From Drosophila miranda (lineage: Eukaryota > Arthropoda > Insecta > Diptera > Drosophilidae): a DNA stretch of 64,000 nt. The notes under the pieces were generated by a model. That model was not told the origin of the DNA and searched no databases. It saw only the letters and a program-made list of their open reading frames with translations. Within the stretch, counting starts at the first letter, position 1. Each line of letters starts with the position of its first letter. Positions 1 through 10,497 of the stretch are shown here, piece after piece. Made by a program: the position numbers and the translations under genes. The DNA lies in contig NC_046675.1 in the NCBI RefSeq assembly GCF_003369915.1, positions 30,504,001 through 30,568,000 on the forward strand. The letters are read 5' to 3'.

Positions 1-2860
1 CCATGTAGAGGGGGAAAACGTCGAGTGAGGGGTGCCAGTAAACGGTTTAATTTATAGGATTTACTGGACCAGCGGCGGCGGTTTCGATATTTCGACCATG
101 AGTGTGATATAAAAAACGTAAAAAGAAATGATATATCTCTGAAAATCTACTCGTACGAGACACAAACTTAAGTTTCCTTTGGCCAAATTTGTTCCTTTTA
201 CTTGTATGCAATTGCAGCTTTAGAGAACAGGAATATATAGGTATATACACCACATACCCCATAGATATCAAAGCTAAACCAAACATAATCCAAGCCCTAT
301 AGAGACTAGCATTTAAGTTACTAGAAAAACATCTAACACTCGCACAGAAACAAACAACAACCTCTCAAGTTTTCGGTGCCATATAGCCTTGCAAATCAAC
401 AATAATCTCCCATATACAATAATCTCCCATATAGAATATAATTAATTGTTTTCCGAATGAATTGCTCAAAAAAATGGTTAGTGTCATTCTGAACAGGTGT
501 TAATTGATTTACAAAATTTACTAACAATAACTATAGCTACTATTATCTCGTGTTTAACGAACTGTAAACTAATTTCCCCACCCCCATTAAAAAGCAGCGC
601 TTTTTCGAATTAAGTTACTATTTTTAGTACAAAAACAATATAATTACAGAGTCGATATATTATCTTTATAATGATATAGAAAGATTACCCTGGGTGATAA
701 ACTGAAAACCTTTGAATGTACTTTCTGCGAGACAAAAATTAGGTCTGGATAGGTAGATCACTTTGTTATACTTGGATTTTGCAATACCCCCAAAATCTCT
801 TTTTAAAATTCTAAAAATTATCTAAATCTAAAATTTATGACTTTGCGCACTTCCATAATTTTTTTGTTGGCATCTGCGACGCGTATATCCATGTAATGAA
901 TTGAAAAGAGAATTGTACGACCTTTCCCATAATTTTTGATTTATGTCGCTTAAGATATAGCAACCCAAATCTAACAATTTTTCCAATTTTTTAAAAAAAA
1001 TTTTGTAGATCTCTCATGGAAAGTACAAAATGTCTGTCGCCCAATATGTAATATCCTTTCGTAGTAATCGGATTCCATCCATATCTATTTCGGAAAAATT
1101 TGCAAGGTTATGGCCGAAAAAACCGTTAACTGGGGCACTAGCCCTATAAAATACAGCATTTCTTTACTTTCAAAACTCAAAGCCAAATCTAAAATATTTA
1201 TAAACTCTCATTGCATTTACAGAACAATGCATTTATCTTAAAAAAAACACACACACCTACAAATAATAGAGAAACCAGAAACAAAACAAATTAACTGCGC
1301 AGTTGAGGTGATGGAAACTTTTTCTTAGTTTTAAGCAAACGATTTTTTTTTATTTCTATTTCTATTATTTATTTCTACATACAAAAAAACAAGAATATAT
1401 AGTAAACGGCACACGTATACACGCATAAATATACATATAAGTAAACGTTTTTAAAATAGAAATTCTATATGTTAAGTAAAAAACGGAACCCGAATATCAA
1501 ACAAATACTTATTGAAATGAATATATTAGCCCCCAGAGAAATAACGCCAATAAAAACTATTTAGCAAGCCAAAACCCAATAAACCAGATGTTTTTTATAT
1601 TTGCATTATTTTTACAATCAACAAACGACATAATAGAGGTACACTTCCACAAAGGAGCAATGCTAGGTTTTTTGACCAGCCCCGGCGCTTTGATACCCTA
1701 GCATATCCATCGTTTATATGGCAGCGAACTTAGCTGATAGTCATATGACATTAGATAGACGCTCGTAGCCACCTCCAGGCAGGTCTACCGGCTATCAGTC
1801 CAGGAACTGAGCAAATATTTGGCTACACACCCAGCCAGCCAGCAAAATTTAATCTGTATAGCATAAAAATCAATAATTATAGAGTATTAATAATCTAAAA
1901 ATAGAATCTCTGCCACAGCTCCGTTACCAGCTCAACTGAAAAGCATAGCTAAGGCATATATATCTTTCGCTCTCATCATATGTTTTCCCTTAAAGGTAAT
2001 CTCTGATTTTTGCAGATAGCAAAGTCTAATGTCAGAAGGCTATAAGAAGTATTTATTGTTTGAAGAAGAATATTGACCTTTTCCTCCCCATTTGAAAAAG
2101 GTATATTAAACTCCCCATCAAAATCATAATACCTTCTGCAAGGGTATCAAAAACAGTGAGAGTGGGCGAGCCAGAGAGAGAGAGAGAGAAGTCGCTACCC
2201 GCTTCCTAGTAGAATGTCACGCAATCAACGGGTAATCAAAGACAGCTGTGCTGTCAGGTTTCCTCAAGAGAGAGAAAGAAAGAGAGAGAGAGTAAATAAA
2301 TACAATACAGTTATATACCAATATAATAAACGTAGAGGCGGATCGAGACATTTACCAAACATTAAACTGGAAACGACACGACAATATATTGCATAAAATG
2401 CATCAAAAATACTCACCATTGTACTCTGTTCTTTACTCCAGGACTATTTACTGGATGTTACCTGTAGTCTGCCTAAACTAACAAAAGCTTTTGCGCAATG
2501 ACAATCGGAAACAGTTAAATAGGGTGCTAAAAAATTTGAGAATATTGTCAAAATTGATACTGATATTTTTAAATTTAAAAATTGATCTTTAAAGATACGT
2601 CACATTCGCGGAACCAAGTCGCATTTTGTACACTAATCTTTATAGAGATGCTTGCTAGAAAATGGTTAGTCAACTGTTGCTATTCGTATGCACACGACTG
2701 TAGAGCAACTAAGGTAATTGCTTCTCTGAGCAGCACGCCGGCGCCAGGGGAGAGTGTAAAATGTCTCGGAATACCTCGTTCGGTTCACAATTCACCATCA
2801 GAGCACACAGAGTGCTGTCGAACGAGGGACAGCAACAGAGACGACAAATTTACAGAAAAG
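1..2860. other. AT-rich intergenic region upstream of Sodh-2
   Basis: I see no gene in this stretch. The short open frames have no codon bias and no family resemblance. It is AT-rich, with CA runs near 1247 and GA tracts at about 2172-2189 and 2266-2292. A block at about 840-1145 reads like a dispersed satellite-type monomer (A/T runs alternating with short GC words such as GGTTATGGCCGAAAAAA near 1105), but I cannot prove that by eye. The last 100 bases before 2861 are less AT-rich and probably hold the Sodh-2 promoter and 5' leader. Confidence 0.6.
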
Positions 2861-4255
2861 ATGGCAACGGATAACTTAACTGCGGTTCTTCATGGCATTG
2901 AGGACTTGCGTTTGGTAAGAGGAATCCCAGAGGAAGGCTAGTCTCGTAGATTATTGAATTTTCTTTACTGCCGGCAGGAACAACGTCCCATTCCGGAAAT
3001 AGCCAGCGATGGTATGCAAGTATTTAGGTTGGAAATGATCGCCTAATAATCAAGGCCTTTTATTTGTTGCCCCCGCAGAGGTCCTCCTGGCCATGGACAG
3101 TGTTGGGATCTGCGGTTCCGATGTGCACTATCTCACTGCTGGACGCATAGGCGACTTTGTGCTGACCAAGCCCATGATCATCGGACATGAGGCTGCTGGC
3201 GTAGTGGCTAAGGTGGGAAAGTCCGTAAAACATTTGGCTGTGGGAGATCGTGTAGCCATCGAACCGGGCGTTCCCTGTCGCTACTGTGATCTCTGCAAGC
3301 AGGGAAAGTACAACCTTTGTGCCGACATGGTGTTCTGTGCCACGCCCCCGTACGATGGCAACCTTACACGCTTCTACAAGCATGCGGCGGACTTTTGCTT
3401 CAAACTCCCGGATCATGTCAGCATGGAGGAGGGCGCCCTCCTGGAACCACTCTCGGTGGGTGTTCATGCCTGTCGTCGGGCCGAAGTTGGTCTGGGCTCC
3501 AAGGTCCTGATCCTGGGCGCCGGACCAATCGGTCTGGTCACTCTGCTGGTAGGAAACCCAATAGTTTCATTAATTGGACTTGTATTTAATATTTTCCCTC
3601 ACCTAGGCCGCTCAAGCCTTGGGAGCTTCTGAGATTTTGATCACAGATTTGGTGCAGCAGCGTCTGGATGTGGCCAAAGAGCTGGGCGCCACCCACACCC
3701 TGTTGCTGGATAGGAATCAGAGTGCCGAGGATATTGTCAAAAAAGTCCATTGTACCATGAGCGGGGCCCCTGACAAGGCCGTCGACTGTTGTGGGGCAGA
3801 GAGCAGTGCTCGCCTGGCAATCTTCGTAAGCTCTCAATGAAAGGGTTTTGCTGTGGATGAAAGTAACTCTCTGACCCTCTTTTGTGCAGGCTACACGTTC
3901 CGGCGGTGTTGTCGTTATTGTGGGTATGGGAGCACCGGAGATCAAGCTGCCCTTGATCAATGCCCTGTCACGAGTGGTCGACATACGTGGCGTCTTCCGC
4001 TACTGCAACGAGTGAGTGCTATGAAGCCCTTTTTTCAACATTATAAATTGAGTTTTATTATGCGCTTACAGCTACTCGGCCGCTCTGGCTCTGGTGGCAT
4101 CCGGTAAAGTGAATGTCAAGCGTCTGGTAACACATCACTTTGACATCACCGAGACGGCGAAGGCCTTCGAAACTTCCCGCTATGGCCATGGCGGTGCTAT
4201 CAAAGTCATGATACACGTCCAGCCCAGAGATGCCAACAATCCAGTTAAATTTTGA
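2861..4255 (+). CDS. Sodh-2: Sorbitol (polyol) dehydrogenase, six exons
   Basis: This is a cytosolic zinc- and NAD-dependent medium-chain dehydrogenase that oxidises sorbitol to fructose in the polyol pathway. Exons are 2861-2914, 2978-3011, 3079-3548, 3607-3825, 3890-4011 and 4072-4255. All junctions are GT-AG, phases agree, and the sum is 1083 nt, giving 360 aa, the usual length for fly Sodh. The catalytic zinc ligands are visible as Cys41 in GICGSD and His66-Glu67 in IIGHEAAG. The structural-zinc cysteines, lost in mammalian SORD, are kept in [15 protein letters not shown]. The NAD-binding loop is LGAGPIG. The start is the first ATG of the frame, just before the family N-terminus. It converges on the PDI-like gene, with only 54 bp between the two stop codons. 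Drosophila has two close paralogues. I chose Sodh-2 because of the neighbours (Tpc1, Adk3, the TTC14 gene and the arrestins), which is remembered synteny and not checked. Confidence 0.93.
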
Positions 4256-4309
4256 ATATACATACTAGAATCTATAGATAAACATAGACTTTATGGCAAT
4301 GGTAATCCG

Positions 4310-5188
4310 TCAACTGCTTTCAGCAAATAGACATTCAATGTAAGCCAATGCCGCCTCGGGTGCTTTGGGCTCGCCATTGGCATCGTAGCCCAACAACTCT
4401 GGCTGTCTGCTCTGGGCAATGTAGCGCAGATATTCGCGTGTACTGTCCTGTCTCGGGCGCATCTTAAAGTCGCAGCCATCCAGACGTGAAGTGCTGAATA
4501 TTGTGGCCCCATGACAGTTGACCGCCTTCGAAAACTTGTTGAATACCACGCCCAAATAGTTGTGCGACTTATTGATGATCATCACAGAGATAGTTGTTTC
4601 GTTGGCCAGCAGGCGGGACAGTTTCCGCAGCATTTTCAACTGTATGGGCCAGTGGTAGCAGGCAGGATCGTACAACATCACAAAGTAATCCCTGTCCTTG
4701 TGATCTTCCAAGTCAAAGTAATTTTGAGGAGGTGAATCCAATTCGGCAACGGGGGCCAGAACAACCGCCTGGAAGAGCTGATCCTGCAGCAGTTTCTCGC
4801 AAAAGTCCTTCATATTCCTGTAGTTCACCAACCTGTTCATCTCATAGACATTGTGCTTCTTATCCTCTCCATAGATAAGAGGCGGCAAACCTGGCCGATA
4901 ACCGCCAAAGTCATTCGGTCTGAGATTCGGATGCCAATTGCCGATGCTTTTCATGTCCCGCATCCCGAACATTATCCGACCGGCATATTCATGGGCCAGT
5001 TTGGCCATTAATTTCGCCCATTTTTTGGTAATCACATCATCTCTGTGTCGATTATCAAAGAAGTGAAATGCCACGATTCGCGGGGGATCCAAGCTGAGTT
5101 TTTCTCCTTTGGAGCTCGCCTCTCGAGACATCCATATCAGCCAGGCATCGGAATTGTTGTCGATGGCGCAGGTTTGGACAAGTGCCAT
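4310..5188 (-). CDS. PDI-related protein with degenerate thioredoxin-fold domains
   Basis: Single-exon frame of 292 aa. Two thioredoxin-like segments are recognisable. The first (about residues 35-160) contains a PDI-like GYRPGLPPLIYGE stretch. The second (about 165-260) has YFVMLYDPACYHW where a PDI domain has FYAPWCGHC, so the resolving cysteine is replaced by Trp and dithiol oxidoreductase activity is unlikely. There is no signal peptide and no KDEL-type ending, so an ER-lumen role is also doubtful. I infer a cytosolic scaffold or chaperone-like role, or a tissue-restricted relic of the PDI family. It may correspond to CG14695 of D. melanogaster (from memory). A DRE and an E-box lie 100-150 bp upstream, so transcription looks real. 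It converges with Sodh-2. Confidence 0.8.
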   Translation of the reverse strand: MALVQTCAIDNNSDAWLIWMSREASSKGEKLSLDPPRIVAFHFFDNRHRDDVITKKWAKLMAKLAHEYAGRIMFGMRDMKSIGNWHPNLRPNDFGGYRPGLPPLIYGEDKKHNVYEMNRLVNYRNMKDFCEKLLQDQLFQAVVLAPVAELDSPPQNYFDLEDHKDRDYFVMLYDPACYHWPIQLKMLRKLSRLLANETTISVMIINKSHNYLGVVFNKFSKAVNCHGATIFSTSRLDGCDFKMRPRQDSTREYLRYIAQSRQPELLGYDANGEPKAPEAALAYIECLFAESS

Positions 5189-5293
5189 TTGTTGTTACTT
5201 GTTATCTGATAATAGAACAAGAAACGGAGATCGTTTATATTACCAAATTTGTCGGCGAATTTCACAACAGTAAAAAGCTCTGCGGGAGCTTTT

Positions 5294-5338
5294 CAGCTGT
5301 TGTTTCAGGCCATCACTAAGCATATCGGGTTATCGATA
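5294..5338 (-). promoter_or_regulatory. CAGCTGTT E-box plus DRE (TATCGATA)
   Basis: CAGCTGTT at 5294-5301 (Ohler motif 5 type) and the palindromic DREF site TATCGATA at 5331-5338 lie 100-150 bp before the ATG of the PDI-like gene. Both are standard Drosophila housekeeping core-promoter elements. Assignment to this gene rests on distance and on the lack of any other start nearby. Confidence 0.6.
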
Positions 5339-5811
5339 AATCGCAATTTGAAATTCAAAATAAATAACGACTAGTCTTTATCTCTTCAGATAAAAATATC
5401 GTGGTGCGTTTTAATTTATTATTTGTGTCCCTGAATATGAAAATATGATAAAGATAATTAAATAACTATGCGTCCCACAAAAACAATAAAGCTGTAGATT
5501 CGGGGAACTTGTGGATAAAAAAAAAACCCGCTTCAACCTAAAACTAGAAATAATAGTTTCTTAACTGGTGCGCTGCATGTTGTATTTTGTGTCTCTACCC
5601 ATTGCTTAAGTCAATCTAATGATTAGGTTATAAAGATAAAAACCCGCACGCAGAACCGAAAACTAATTAACAGCTAAGCTATGCTTAATATTATTTACAC
5701 GGTGTGGTAAATATATATATAAAAATAGAAAATACACTGTATATATTCTGTCTACCAGAAGTGCCACTACAATAGGTAGAACCATTAACCCCAGTTGGTT
5801 GCCATTAACAT
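5339..5811. other. Short intergenic gap with Tpc1 3' UTR
   Basis: This is AT-rich sequence between the start side of the PDI-like gene and the stop of Tpc1. It most likely carries the Tpc1 3' UTR on the minus strand. I see no further gene. Confidence 0.6.
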
Positions 5812-6795
5812 CTAGAACCGCACTTGCTTGAGCTTGTCGTAAATGCTAAAATACAAGGCCGTCGTCAGGCTTGACTTCAGCAGTGTGGGGGCCACGCCCT
5901 TGTACAGCCCGCGAACGCCCTCTTGACGCACGGTCAGCCGTAAACAATCCCAAACGCCGTGGCACTGCAGCGTCTGGCCAAACGTCTGTCGATTCGACTC
6001 GAAGCCCTGGATCTGCAGGCGTTTCTTGATCAGATCGAAGGGATACACAATCGTCTTGGACAGCATACCCGATGAGGCGCCCAGTGCGAGGAGCGTCCAG
6101 GTGGGCAGCTTGCTGCGATCCCCCACCTCGAAGAAGACACAAGCCCAGTCGCTGAACAGGCGATACGCCATAAAGTTGGTGCCCATCAGCGGGGCAATCT
6201 GTAGCAGGGCCGACGAGAGCCCCCGGTACATGCCGCGTGGTCCCTCCTGGTGCACAATGGCGGAAACGGCACGCGTGGCATTCCTATAGCCCTTGCTGGT
6301 GTCCTGGGCAATCAGACGCGTTCGTATAACATCCAGCGGCGTGGAGATGATAACCGCAGCACCGCCAGCAGCGGCGCCGCACAGGAAATTCGACAAGTGC
6401 TGGTGATCCTTGAGGTAGTGCGTCTGATTGGCCTGAAGACTGAGCTGTTCATATGTCCAGAACTGACAGATCCCGTACATAATGGACAGCACCTGGGCGG
6501 GATTGTGGCCCTTCCAGAAGGCCAGCACTCCCTCCTCGCGGTATATCGTCTTCACCGCCTGTGTAATGGAGATGTATTTGGATGCCTGTCGTGTGCCCGT
6601 GGACTGGCTCTTGCCCAGCGGCTCTACCTGCAGCTGAAAGCGTATCTTTAGCACGTCCAGAGGTTGGCAGGTGGAACGGGTTATGGCCGCCGACAGGCCT
6701 CCAGCCACAATCTGATGCAGTTGCTCGCGCGTACTATGCCTGCGTCGCGGACTTGGCGAGGGGCTGGTTGTGGTGGTGCCTGTTGTTACCGCCAT
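5812..6795 (-). CDS. Tpc1: Mitochondrial thiamine pyrophosphate carrier
   Basis: SLC25-family carrier of the mitochondrial inner membrane, 327 aa. By homology with human SLC25A19 it exchanges cytosolic thiamine pyrophosphate, the cofactor of matrix dehydrogenases. All three carrier repeats are present, each opened by the PxDxxKxR-type signature: [23 protein letters not shown] and [11 protein letters not shown]. They are followed by EEG/QEG-type motifs ([35 protein letters not shown]). The FQLQ after the first signature and the FWKGH-PAQ stretch are also seen in SLC25A19. The coding region is one exon. A good minus-strand acceptor just upstream (exon edge at 6945) shows that the 5' UTR is spliced. 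The Ser/Thr/Pro-rich first 20 residues are unlike the human protein and variable. Position next to Sodh-2 fits 86D. Confidence 0.94.
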   Translation of the reverse strand: MAVTTGTTTTSPSPSPRRRHSTREQLHQIVAGGLSAAITRSTCQPLDVLKIRFQLQVEPLGKSQSTGTRQASKYISITQAVKTIYREEGVLAFWKGHNPAQVLSIMYGICQFWTYEQLSLQANQTHYLKDHQHLSNFLCGAAAGGAAVIISTPLDVIRTRLIAQDTSKGYRNATRAVSAIVHQEGPRGMYRGLSSALLQIAPLMGTNFMAYRLFSDWACVFFEVGDRSKLPTWTLLALGASSGMLSKTIVYPFDLIKKRLQIQGFESNRQTFGQTLQCHGVWDCLRLTVRQEGVRGLYKGVAPTLLKSSLTTALYFSIYDKLKQVRF

Positions 6796-7964
6796 TTCGT
6801 TACGGTGACCAATACGAAAATGAATGCCTGCTCGCTGCCTGTCTGCGGTGGCGGCTGTGTTTGTGCCTGGGTGTGTGAGTGTGTGTGCGTGTTTGCTCGT
6901 GCGGATTTCACTTTTATTGCTGCGACTGACTCCTCAATGGCATTTCTGTAAATCACAAACAAAACCAACAGCATTATTAGTAGTTTTCTTCATGTTTTTG
7001 GCTATTCAAAACTATTCAAAGGTGCGGCCTGTTTACACACTCATCAACATTATGATTGCAAAAGATGGGAAGATGATTAGGGTAGGGGAGCTCAAAAACT
7101 TACTAGAGTCATGCCCAGTGGAGCCGCACGGATGTCATTTACTTGTTGTCTGTTTTTCTGGGGGTTATGCTCGCCTGCGCACCAATTTGTGCATGCTCCT
7201 AAAATAGATTCCAACTCTGACTCAAGCGCTTCCTCAACTATTCATTCATTGATTTGAGTAAGTGACTGGCGGCTGACCAGCAAGCCAAGGGGTATCTGGG
7301 TTCATCAGCGATTTCACTTTTCGTCGTTGTTCGTCGCCCGTCCGTTGTCCGTCGTTGTTGCTAGCTGTTGTTGATGCTGCCAAGATAAAGAGACAAAAGG
7401 CTCTCTGTTGCATATTGGGAATGCATTATGACTGCGGGAACTGGCCACTGGACACTGGGAATGTCTTACCGTTAAGTATCTCCAAAAATGTGGCGACAAT
7501 CGTCCACAGCGTCCGTACACGGGGAGAGTGCAGCAGTAAATGATTAGGCGGCGAAGCTTCTTCATTACAAGCAAAGGCCCGTGGATTGCGTCAAAACTTT
7601 CTTTTCGCGGGGCATTCGTTCGATCAGCTTGTCTGTGTGCGCGTGTGTGTTTCCGAGAGAGCGTGTAATAGTTTGGTATGAGCTGTAGATGCAGTTATGT
7701 CGCACTCCGTTGCTCACATTTGGCCCGCTTCCCACTTTAAAACTGGTTTCTTTTAAAAACAACAAAAAGTTCGGCCTCTAATTACGTCGTCAAGTGCACG
7801 CCAACAGCTGTTCGGCGCTGTCCACTTTCGTTAGGTCTGGCAACGCTATACCGATAGACCGGAGCAGTGTCAAGGGCACAGCGCTGCCACTGCAGGCGCG
7901 CTTTCAGTTTTATTTGAAAAATGGCTTAAAAAATATAATACAAAATCGTGTAAATATAGGGGTT
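6796..7964 (-). promoter_or_regulatory. Tpc1 5' leader, intron and promoter region
   Basis: There is no separate coding gene here. On the minus strand a splice acceptor abuts 6945, and a matching donor (GTAAGA) can be placed at about 7469-7474, so a non-coding first exon of Tpc1 probably ends near 7475. AACAGCTGTT at 7803-7812 is an Ohler motif 5 E-box at the right distance to be its promoter. The far end contains the 3' UTR of the minus-strand arrestin gene. Confidence 0.5.
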
Positions 7965-10497
7965 CTACTTCCAGCCAATGCCAGCCGGGGAAGCAGCACC
8001 TGGTGCACTGGGCGTTGGCTGATACCCGGGCGGTATGCTAAAGCCAAGAACTTCAAAGTGACCGCCACCAGGAGCAGCAGCCGCAGACACAGGTGCGGGC
8101 GAGTTGGTCGGATATGGGGGTATCTTTTGAGGGCCTGGGGCTGTGGGCTTGGCCACTGGCGTTACTGGATTGGGCGCATATGGTAGAGGAGCCACTGGCG
8201 GTGTGTCTTCAGCCCTTGGATACAGACTGGGGGTAGCTGCCGGAGCTCCATTGGCGGCATTTCCAGGCTGGCCGAACGTGTACACCGGATAACGTGGCTT
8301 GAATGTGTTGGACTCGAACTGTTCGTCGCTCACATCCTCCTGGAAGATCGGGGCACCTAACAAGAGAAGAATGAAATGTTATACTGAGAGGAAATATCAT
8401 CTAGGAGCCCACCACCTACCAGGATAACTGTTGACACTGCCATTGGAGGACGCAGTCTTTCCGGGTCCCTTGTCCTCGCCACTGCCCAGTAGCGGCAATG
8501 TGCCGATGGTCACTGGAAAGTCCACCACCAGATCCCCGCCGCCATGAAAACGAAAGGTTTTGGCTATAAACCGGAGCGTATAGCTAACGCGTATGGGGTC
8601 CCGTTCCCCCACCGTGGAGGGTGTTGTGGGAGGCACCAGGAGATACTCATCGAACTGGGCCTTGTTGTGTTTCACCACCTCGCCGCAGTGCATATCCGCA
8701 ATGCGGGATTCGGTGGATTTCAGCTGCTCCTTGTTCGTGGAATTGGCCCGATATGTGACATTCTTGAGGAGGCGCACTTTGACATCCTGGCACTGGACGT
8801 CCGACTGATTGTCGAGCACCATATGAAAGTGTATCTTCTGGCCGGGCACATACCCACTGTACGAGGTGCTCACATCCATGACCATCGGCTTGTTGGCACC
8901 AAAAATGGAGCCCCACCAGAAGGACTTCTCCTCAATGCGTTTCAGGGGTTGCTAAAAGGATCAATGGAATGGCATTGGAGACTGATATGATATGATCTGA
9001 TCTGGATGCACCTACCGCATTCTCTCTCTTGGTGTTCAAATCGTGTGGCAGTATCACAGTGAAGCACTGCTTGAAGATATTATTGTAGCGCACCGAGCGA
9101 TCTATGGTGAGGGTCACCTCATGCTTGATCTGTCCGTGGCTGCCATTGAAGGAGGTTGGGGCATTCGGTGGGATGGTCGTGTGAAAGGGAAACACAAACT
9201 TGCCCTTCGGCAGCTCCAGCTGTGAGCCACCGCTCTGGCCGTACACATACTTATCGCTGCTATAGTAGATCTCTGTAGTGGTGTGCGTCTCCATTGATTT
9301 TTTAGTCTTGCCATCATCGCCGGGCTTCTCCACACTCTCCTGCCAGCGCGTCTCCCCATATCCATTTATTGTTATAAATATCGCTGTAATTGAATTAATT
9401 TCGGATGTACTACGAGTATGGGTATACAGAGGGCACTCTTCTGGGGCGGAAACTCAAAGCTTGAGAGGTTTTTTGGTCTACAAAAACTACAAAGATTTCC
9501 TTGGAAATATATTTTCTCTGGCTGAGTTTTCACTGTAACATTTCGTAATCTACAATTATTCATTGCATTTAATTGCATTTGACATGCCTTGGCCTCTTTG
9601 GAATTAATTTTTTGATGGATTATACGCTGGCTATACTATATACATAAATAATTCAAAGAATCAAAAACATTAGATGGGTGTATACGATATGATTGAAGTA
9701 TAAAAATGCTGGGATTATGATTACCTCTATCAAATTATATCCTACTACTTTCCTAATTCTTCTGCATGGACACCATCATGCGTCATGCGGCATCGCCCCT
9801 CGGTCGGCTTTGTGTCGCTGCAGGCTTTTCATATCAACGTCCAAATATTTACAGAAAGAAGATTCGTAAGCTCTGGATATTTAAGCGATAAGAAATACTC
9901 AGAAATAAACATGGAATATATCCGACTACAATTACTTTGCATTCATTCCAAGCGTTCTGTTCATTTTGTCTTTTTCTGCATAAAAACGACTCCAGTGTCG
10001 GCGTCCAGTAAACCGAATCAAATACCTAATAATAATATAAACAGCAGCCCGTAATTTCAAGCCCCAAACTAGTTTTTCCAGCGGCTATCAGATATCCCAA
10101 GCCAGTCAGCCAGGCAGCCGCTCGGATATACACCTTAACAATCAAAATCTGCCGGCAGCAATACACAAAAGATACAACAACAATAGAAACAATATAAATG
10201 ACGACGCGACTACTAATGAAGCCCACAGAACAGTCCCCAGTTCCCATACGCAACGAAATTGGATGGCCAGCAGCATATAACCATGACGTCATGGACAAAG
10301 ACTGCTTCCTACCACCAGCCATCGGCCATCAGAGAACTACGTCTTTGAGTTGGGGAGTGGGAGAGGGGGCCCCAGAACTTACAGCGAATGGTTTTTGGAC
10401 GGTCCGTTGTGAGCTCAGCCGTTCCGGATATCACCTGGCCTGCGTGATATACCCCCAAGGGGTTATTATCAAAGGCAAAGGTTACTTTGCTGCTCAT
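7965..10497 (-). CDS. Alpha-arrestin (ARRDC-type) gene, four coding exons
   Basis: Coding exons on the minus strand are 10497-10383, 9383-9016, 8951-8420 and 8356-7965. Phases agree and the sum is 1407 nt, giving 468 aa. The N-terminal arrestin domain begins with [20 protein letters not shown] and continues through [11 protein letters not shown]. The C-terminal arrestin domain starts near [19 protein letters not shown]. The tail is rich in Pro/Ala and ends with [11 protein letters not shown], which contains a PPxY motif (residues 447-450) of the kind that binds WW domains of Nedd4-type ubiquitin ligases. Alpha-arrestins act as adaptors that bring such ligases to membrane cargo; that role is inferred here. 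The first coding exon is 115 nt and ends in phase 1, exactly as in the head-to-head paralogue at 12414. It may be CG14696 of D. melanogaster (from memory). Confidence 0.9.
9384..10382 (-). other. First intron of the minus-strand arrestin gene
   Basis: This 999-bp intron has a good donor (GTAAGT) and acceptor (TTCAATTACAG). I see no nested gene. The open frame at 9785-10054 on the plus strand has no coding character. Confidence 0.75.
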
